From Terfezia claveryi (Eukaryota; Ascomycota; Pezizomycetes; Pezizales; Pezizaceae): a stretch of 64,000 nt of DNA. The translations under genes and the position numbers were made by a program. Of the stretch, positions 58,646 through 64,000 are shown in pieces (positions within the stretch are counted from its first letter, which is position 1; every line of letters begins with the position of its first letter). The DNA is taken from contig WHUX01000060.1 in NCBI GenBank assembly GCA_015179025.1, positions 62,001 through 126,000 on the forward strand, read 5' to 3'. The notes under the pieces were generated by a model that was not told where the DNA came from, ran no database searches, and saw only the letters and a list, made by a program, of their open reading frames with translations.

Positions 58646-59600
58646 ATGGCTTCAATGGAATCATTGAGAACCCACCCCCAGAATGCCCTGCAGGCAAAGG
58701 CATTCACCTCTCCAGCAAGTTTGTCGTTCCCTGGCGGTGCTGGAGACCTCACTCCACCGACAGACGATAGGAATGTCAACAAGGCCGGACCATCATCGGG
58801 TTATGCTCAGGATGGTTCCGCTCTTGCCGGTAATGTGGTCACTCCTGCAACGCCTGCCGCTACTCCTAGTGCAGGTGCAGGTGTCAGCGGGATTGTTCCC
58901 ACGTTGCAGTAAGTTTTGTCCTTTCTTGATATTTCTTCTTTGTTCCTGTGTTAAGACAAAAAAGAAATATCGTCGCGACAGTGAATTTGGATTGCCGTTT
59001 GGATCTCAAGACCATTGCATTGCATGCCAGAAATGCCGAATACAATCCAAAGGTACTATACCATCACTTGGTATAAGCTTTATTCTGCATACTGAGGGCT
59101 TATATTGTCATATAGCGTTTCGCTGCTGTGATCATGCGTATTCGTGAGCCGAAAACCACCGCACTCATCTTCGCCTCTGGCAAGATGGTCGTTACCGGAG
59201 CAAAGTCCGAAGACGATTCTAAACTGGCATCACGCAAATATGCACGCATCATCCAGAAGCTCGGCTTTAACGCAAAGTTCACGGATTTCAAGATCCAGAA
59301 CATTGTTGGTTCTTGTGATATCAAGTTCCCTATCCGCTTGGAAGGTCTTGCATCTAAGCATCACCATTATTCCTCCTACGAACCTGAGTTGTTCCCAGGG
59401 CTCATCTACAGAATGATGAAGCCGAAGATTGTGCTTCTGATCTTCGTTTCTGGAAAGATTGTCCTGACAGGAGCAAAAGTCAGAGAGGAAATTTACCAAG
59501 CGTTTGAGATGATATACCCTGTGCTTTCTGGTGAGAATGCTTCAATACACAGAGACAGTTGATCTTAACTAACCTTGACTTAGACTTTCGCAAGGTCTAA
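58646..59600 (+). CDS. SPT15: TATA-box-binding protein (TBP)
   Basis: General transcription factor that binds TATA boxes in TFIID, SAGA-linked and Pol I/III complexes. Exons 58646-58908, 58965-59052, 59116-59530 and 59584-59600 give 260 residues with no frame break; the last exon is only 17 nt (DFRKV). The N-terminal 80 residues are Thr/Pro/Gly/Ser-rich and fungus-specific. The saddle domain follows as two repeats: [60 protein letters not shown], then [29 protein letters not shown] and [17 protein letters not shown] common start at 58646 is chosen; an in-frame upstream extension to 58496 looks like leader. Downstream sequence to about 60.5 kb is T-rich. Confidence 0.97.
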
Positions 59601-61259
59601 AGTGCTTTCGGGAATGACCAAGCTGTCACCTTCTGCAGTTTGGTCTTGTACTATTATTCCTTTTTATTTACGCCGTTGATGAAAAATGAAGTTGGTTCAG
59701 GGGAGAAAAGGCGAACGGTGTAAAAACGTATCCACGCACCAAGTTCCCTGTGTTAGTTGTCTGCTTTTGTCACAATAATTTGCATTGAGGTGTTGCTACT
59801 GCATTTGGGCTCTTTTTACTTCACTTCAATATCTTGGTCTAGGGTAGTCTTATTTTTTTTGCTTATCACAACGGGAGCATTGTACTAGAGCTTTCTCTAA
59901 GTTCCTTGTCAATTGTTGTACGTTTGCTTAATCTTCTACAGGATCTATTTCAAAGTACTCTTGTTTACAAGGAGATCTGGTTGGGCTGGTAGCGTGTGGT
60001 TTTTTTTATACTATTTTTTTTTTTGCCACACCTCTCTTGCGTCTCTTGATGTTGGGTTGGTAGCAGACCTGAACTTGGAGGTAGTGGGGAAGATCAATGG
60101 ACAATTACGTTCGGCAGGAACTTTTGGGGGATGCCAGCGTAGTCTGAAAACTGACGGACGAACATCAAGCGCAGAGATATAAACTCCGGCGGGGCACAGT
60201 CGTCGATTTGGCTTGCATGAAAACGGTGTTTGGTTTTTGTTGTCTGGGAAGGTCGTTTGCTGCCGTCTTTGCTTTTACTTCTTACTTGTGCATACACCTC
60301 TTTGCTCTGGGCATGATCTTTATCAATGCATGTTCAACATTTCTTTCCACTTTTCTTCGTTTTCTTTACTTCCTCTCTGCGCAGATTGTGTCCAGGGATG
60401 TGTAGAGGGAATGGAGTTTGTGGATATATGCATACATTGGGAGACTTCACTGGGCAGAGGTGTAATGTGTGGTGGAACGAGGAAAGTGGCACGATAGGTG
60501 GGGGAAAGAGATGTACGCTGAGCTGGGTTGTCTTTCGATAAATAATGGCTGTCGATACAGACGTAGATGGCTACTGTTCTGAGATATGAGATAGAGTTGT
60601 ATCTATAGAAGGAATGGATAGTTGAAGCCCTGACTTAAATTGCTTTTCCTACTGGTGACATGGTCTACAGTGCGATCTGGCCTCGAGAGATTCTATAAAC
60701 CTCTCCTATTGCCACTTAGATTCTGGATCTGCACAGACTACTTTGAGACGTTTTACGGGAACTAGCGTACGAGATCACGGCTGCATCTCGATGTGGCCTT
60801 GGGATGGCTGTTTGATAGCCATCAAAGCAGTGGGGAAATTTGATCTGTTTGGTAATGATTCACGAGCTTGCTACTTAAGGTGTCCTAGAGGCACGTTTAA
60901 ATATTGTTTATTTATTGATGGATTAGGAGTTATATTTATGGAGTGCCGGTGAGCCTGATAGTGAGAGCCCACCGTGAGTCAAAGTCTACATGCAGTGTAT
61001 AAATACAGAGTGCCCATCTGACCCCTTCCCTGCGCATGCAGTAAGTCTCATCTGCAGTATAGACTCATTATACTCGACTCGACTGCCTACTTGTCAGAGA
61101 TATCAAAACACCATATTACATACTAGGTACCCCGCCTCCTCAGTACTGGGGTAAATCTGGCCAGGGCTACAACCGAGGGAGTCCGCAACTAATCTTGTTG
61201 CCCCGCACTCAGCCTAACGTACTCCTACTTCAGCCCCCACCTAGCTTCAACCTGACATA
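59601..61259. other. Intergenic, nothing recognised
   Basis: T-rich 3' region of TBP, then mixed sequence up to the TIR element. No supported gene. Confidence 0.5.
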
Positions 61260-61957
61260 TGGTGCCGGCAGTCTAGAGGGTACCATTTTAAGGGGTGTGC
61301 CACTAACGTATCAACAACACCACCATAACAGAACTCGAATATTTTTAACGTAAAATCGATAGTATTGGCTATAGAGAACAATAATTACGTTGTAAAAATA
61401 AAAAATAAAAAAACTGAGTGAGTAGATAGGTAAAAAGGAAAGATCATTTTGTATGTAAAGGCCAATAAATGTCCGGTGCCAAGAGAGGCCAAGAGAGACT
61501 AAATTTGCCGAAATAGGAAATATCTGCATGGTGTGGGGGCCAGACTAGTCTCCATTTAGTACATGAGTTCTACGGTGGCTTTTATATACACGATCTTTGA
61601 ACTCTGCTATGCTACTAGCTATAGCCATCAAGCGTGCCAAAGCATCTCCTTCTATAACTAGTTCTTCGTCATCCGCCCCAAGATCAAGCTCCGAATCCTC
61701 CGCTTCACTGTCGAAGTGAAATTCTGTACTATCATCAGATAGTACTCTTTGAGCTTTACGAGCTTCGCAAGCTTTCGCGGTGGAAGCAATACACGCTTTT
61801 CTTTTTTTGCTGAGTGGAGGCATTGTTCGGTGCGGTTGGCAATCTATTTCGCGTCTCACAAAAAAAAAAAAATAATATGTAAATAATCCATGCTGACTAA
61901 GGCTCAGGACGAATGTCCGATTTTGCCAAGAATGGTACCTCTAGACTGCCGGCACCA
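61260..61957. mobile_element. 0.7-kb TIR element carrying a small ORF
   Basis: The left end TGGTGCCGGCAGTCTAGAGG plus gtaccatt and the right end aatggtacctctagactgcc plus ggcacca are inverted copies of about 28 bp (one base length difference). Both are flanked by TA (61258-61259 and 61958-61959), as in Tc1/mariner/pogo insertions. It contains the minus-strand ORF 61545-61859. It is too short for a full transposase, so it is likely a deletion derivative. Confidence 0.8.
61545..61859 (-). CDS. Small ORF in TIR element (probable transposon protein fragment)
   Basis: 104 codons from 61859, or 92 from the better Met at 61823 (MPPLSKKRKACIASTAKACE). It has a basic start, then an acidic middle (EAEDSELDLGADDEELVIEG), then a short helical tail ending SHRRTHVLNGD. 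Basic-then-acidic N-termini of this kind occur before the DDE domain of some fungal DNA transposases; that comparison is from memory. The DDE catalytic part is absent. It may be a remnant or a short accessory protein. Confidence 0.45.
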   Translation of the reverse strand: MRREIDCQPHRTMPPLSKKRKACIASTAKACEARKAQRVLSDDSTEFHFDSEAEDSELDLGADDEELVIEGDALARLMAIASSIAEFKDRVYKSHRRTHVLNGD

Positions 61958-61961
61958 TACA

Positions 61962-62651
61962 GCTGGCAATCTGTCCAATGTCTGTTGAGATATCAGACGA
62001 TACTTCTACCCTACTCACATGCGAGTTTCAGGCTGTTAAGTGCTGTGGTGATAATGAGTACTGTAAATGATGTGGTATACAGGGGCGGGACCCTGAAGAT
62101 CCTTAGTGGAAAAAAGTAACTGGAGGGGATTTGAGGTATTAATTGAGTTCAAGAGTACTCTAGGCAGAAGCGGTCTGTTTGGAAATTGATTGGGGGGCAT
62201 CGGGCGAGATGGACGTATGGCCGCCGGTAGCTGGTTGGCACGAGTGGCCGCCGGTGGCGGATGTAGTATGGGATGGGGTGAAGAATGAGAGGCATAGCGA
62301 TAGAGGAGAATCAGCAGGAAGATCGATATGGGTACCGGTTACATGCGGAGAAATAATTGGAAGTAATGTTTTGTTTCTTCTTTTTCTGGAGTAGTAGTTA
62401 GAGGTAATTATACATGGCAGGGGAATCTGGTACACAAGAACAGCGAATTCTGAGGTCAGTGTATGCATACTGTAATATGTAGCCGTGCATAAGCATTGTA
62501 GAAATCCCTGGGGCCCAATGCCATATAAGTATCATGAAGATCTGTGTGACGTTCGGCGGCCTCTGATTACAATCATTGCATTCTCAGATGCAGATATCTA
62601 TTAGCGTCACAATTCTCGGTAACTAGATATCTTACCTGATTCTGTTTGCGG
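61962..62651. other. Intergenic spacer
   Basis: Upstream of the FAD oxidase gene. Contains gtggccgccggt-type words repeated near 62218-62260. No supported gene; the minus-strand open frame at 62573-62767 is the shadow of exon 1 of the next gene. Confidence 0.45.
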
Positions 62652-64000
62652 ATGGTAAAGTTAGACTCTGCGGGTGACGGCGGCGGTGCTGGTGTTGATG
62701 GGGGAGTCAGGTATGAGTCGGTGGTGATTGTGGGGTCAGGAGTTTTTGGATGTGTGTCAAATTTCATTGTTCTCTTTGAAGCCCACGTCTGTTTTTAATT
62801 ACTTACACAACAGCTCTATTGGATAACTAACCCCCTGATTTATAGTAACCACCGCCCTATCCCTCTCACTCCACAACTCCCAATACAGCTCCAAGACTAA
62901 AATCACAGTTATCGACCGGCATCCATTCCCTGCCCCGGATGGTTCCAGTATCGATTCCTCCCGTATCGTCCGTGCCGACTACAAAGACCCACACTATGCC
63001 TCTCTCTGTCTCGCAGCACAGGCCCGCTGGCGGGCCGGTACCGGAGTCTGGGATGGGCTTGGCTCTGACGGGCGATATACCGAAAGCGGGCTTGTGATGG
63101 TCATGGACAAAGAGGATGCGGGAATACCAGGTGAAGAAAAACTTGGGGGGGAAGAGAGTATGTATGGAAGAGTCTTGAAAATATGCGAGAATTGTTGGTG
63201 AGAGAAGTTGGAATGGGCAGGGATGAAGTGGCAAAAAAGGTGGTGGAGTTGAACAATAAAGAGGAGATTAGAGGGGTATGTGGAACGAATGGAGGGGGTA
63301 GTGGGGTAGAGGGATATGTTAATTGGCTCAGTGGATGGGCAGATGCAAAGGAGGCGATGAGGTTTGTAAGGAAAAGATGTGAAGAGAGGGGGGATATAGA
63401 ATTCTTGGTGGGAGAGGTAGTGAGTTTGGTGGAAATGCCAAGTGGCGAGGTGAAGGGAGTGGGGTTGAAGGATGGGAGCAAGGTGATGGGGGAGTTAACA
63501 GTATTGGCTGCCGGGGCGTGGACAACAGGATTGATTGATTTGGAGGGCAGAGCCGTGACTACCGGACAGGTGATGGCATATGTGAAGGTTACGAAGGAGG
63601 AGGAGGAGAAGTGGAAGTGCATCCCTGTGATGCTGAATATAACCACCGGTTTGTTTCCGCCTCTACCCATAGATATTGGCCAAGATATGTCGTGTAGCGC
63701 TTACCCATTGGCAGGCCTGTTCCTCCTCCCGCCCCGAAATGGCATATGTAAGGTAGCCCGCCATGGTATCGGATATCTCAACACACAGCCCGTGAAACTT
63801 GCCACTGGTCAGAAACGGTCTGGCCCTGTCCATAGATCGACCCCCATGACCGCACACACTACACCGTCTGTTTCTCGTATCCCGGCAGAAGGCGAAGTGG
63901 ATCTACGCCGGGCGCTGCGGGAGATGCTTCCCGCACTAGGGGACCGGCCATTTGAAAGCACGAGGATATGCTGGTACACTGATACCCCCACTGCGGATTT
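62652..64000 (+). CDS. FAD-dependent amine oxidase (fructosyl-amino-acid/sarcosine oxidase-like), cut by window edge
   Basis: DAO-fold flavoenzyme that oxidises N-substituted amino acids, probably fructosyl amino acids or a sarcosine-like substrate. Exons are 62652-62751, 62846-63648 and 63715 to the right edge. Exon 1 encodes SVVIVGSGVFG and joins in phase to LTTALSLSLH (the GxGxxG FAD motif). Then come ITVIDRHPFPAPDGSSIDSS, RIVRADYKDPHYASL, YVWKSLENMRELL, VLAAGAWTTGLIDLEGR, MAYVKVTKEEEEKW, GLFLLPPRNGICKVARHGIG and ESTRICWYTDTPTADF. The frame slips once near 63130-63155, around AAAAA and GGGGGGG runs, as if one base were missing. The C-terminus lies beyond 64000. Substrate cannot be read from sequence alone. 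Confidence 0.88.

Noticed and set aside
62573..62767. Pro/Thr-rich minus-strand frame with a gtaaga donor
   Set aside because: It is the complement of exon 1 of the FAD oxidase, whose GSGVFG motif and phase-matched splice are far stronger evidence.
1..64000. Biosynthetic gene cluster, CRISPR array, rRNA genes
   Set aside because: No PKS, NRPS or terpene core enzymes, no regularly spaced repeats, no rRNA-like sequence; genes are unrelated housekeeping functions.

Overview
The window is nuclear DNA of a filamentous ascomycete (Pezizomycotina-type). Protein genes are split by many short GT-AG introns (about 48-190 bp), they lie on both strands without operons, and one of them (DASH subunit Duo1) belongs to a fungus-specific complex. 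The clade cannot be fixed from this sequence. The spacing is loose and repeat-rich.

Layout. 1-20 kb is a housekeeping block: a mitochondrial-type unknown protein (-), a TUDOR/AT-hook nuclear protein (+), tRNA-dihydrouridine synthase Dus4 (+), trimethyllysine dioxygenase (+), a Pch1/cyclin T-type cyclin (+), class II fructose-bisphosphate aldolase (-), mitochondrial ribosomal protein bL9m (-), a palindrome-bearing inverted-repeat element, a Ubp16/USP30-like deubiquitinase (+) and Arp2/3 subunit ARPC5 (+). 20-40 kb is gene-poor: a possible seven-TM rhodopsin-like gene or relic, a DUF1765-type gene, a short-chain dehydrogenase pseudogene, an inverted decayed copy of part of the DUF1765-type gene, a Ser/Pro-rich coiled-coil gene, a 1.77-kb fold-back element with arms of about 0.5 kb, and an 88-bp direct repeat with a tRNA-like sequence. 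40-55 kb is dense again: Dap1-type heme protein (+), an acidic nuclear-type protein (-), DASH subunit Duo1 (-), a basic unknown protein (+), retromer subunit Vps35 (+), a PAQR/Izh-type membrane protein (-) and galactose-1-phosphate uridylyltransferase (+). 55-64 kb holds a Tc1/mariner-like MITE, TATA-binding protein (+), a 0.7-kb TIR element with a small ORF, and an FAD amine oxidase gene cut by the right edge.

The genes do not form one pathway; they cover carbohydrate metabolism, tRNA modification, transcription, trafficking, mitosis and mitochondria. No biosynthetic cluster, CRISPR array, rRNA or confident tRNA was seen.

The strongest unexpected signal is that at least seven otherwise well conserved genes (ARPC5, the DUF1765-type gene, the 33-kb gene, the 45-kb gene, VPS35, GAL7-type, the FAD oxidase) carry single-base reading-frame breaks. 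Nearly all have the same sign (one base missing) and many lie in or beside homopolymers, while neighbouring multi-exon genes are perfectly open. That pattern fits patchy uncorrected sequencing deletions better than gene death. A second signal is a 10-mer, AACCAGACTA or its complement, present at least 11 times, far above chance.
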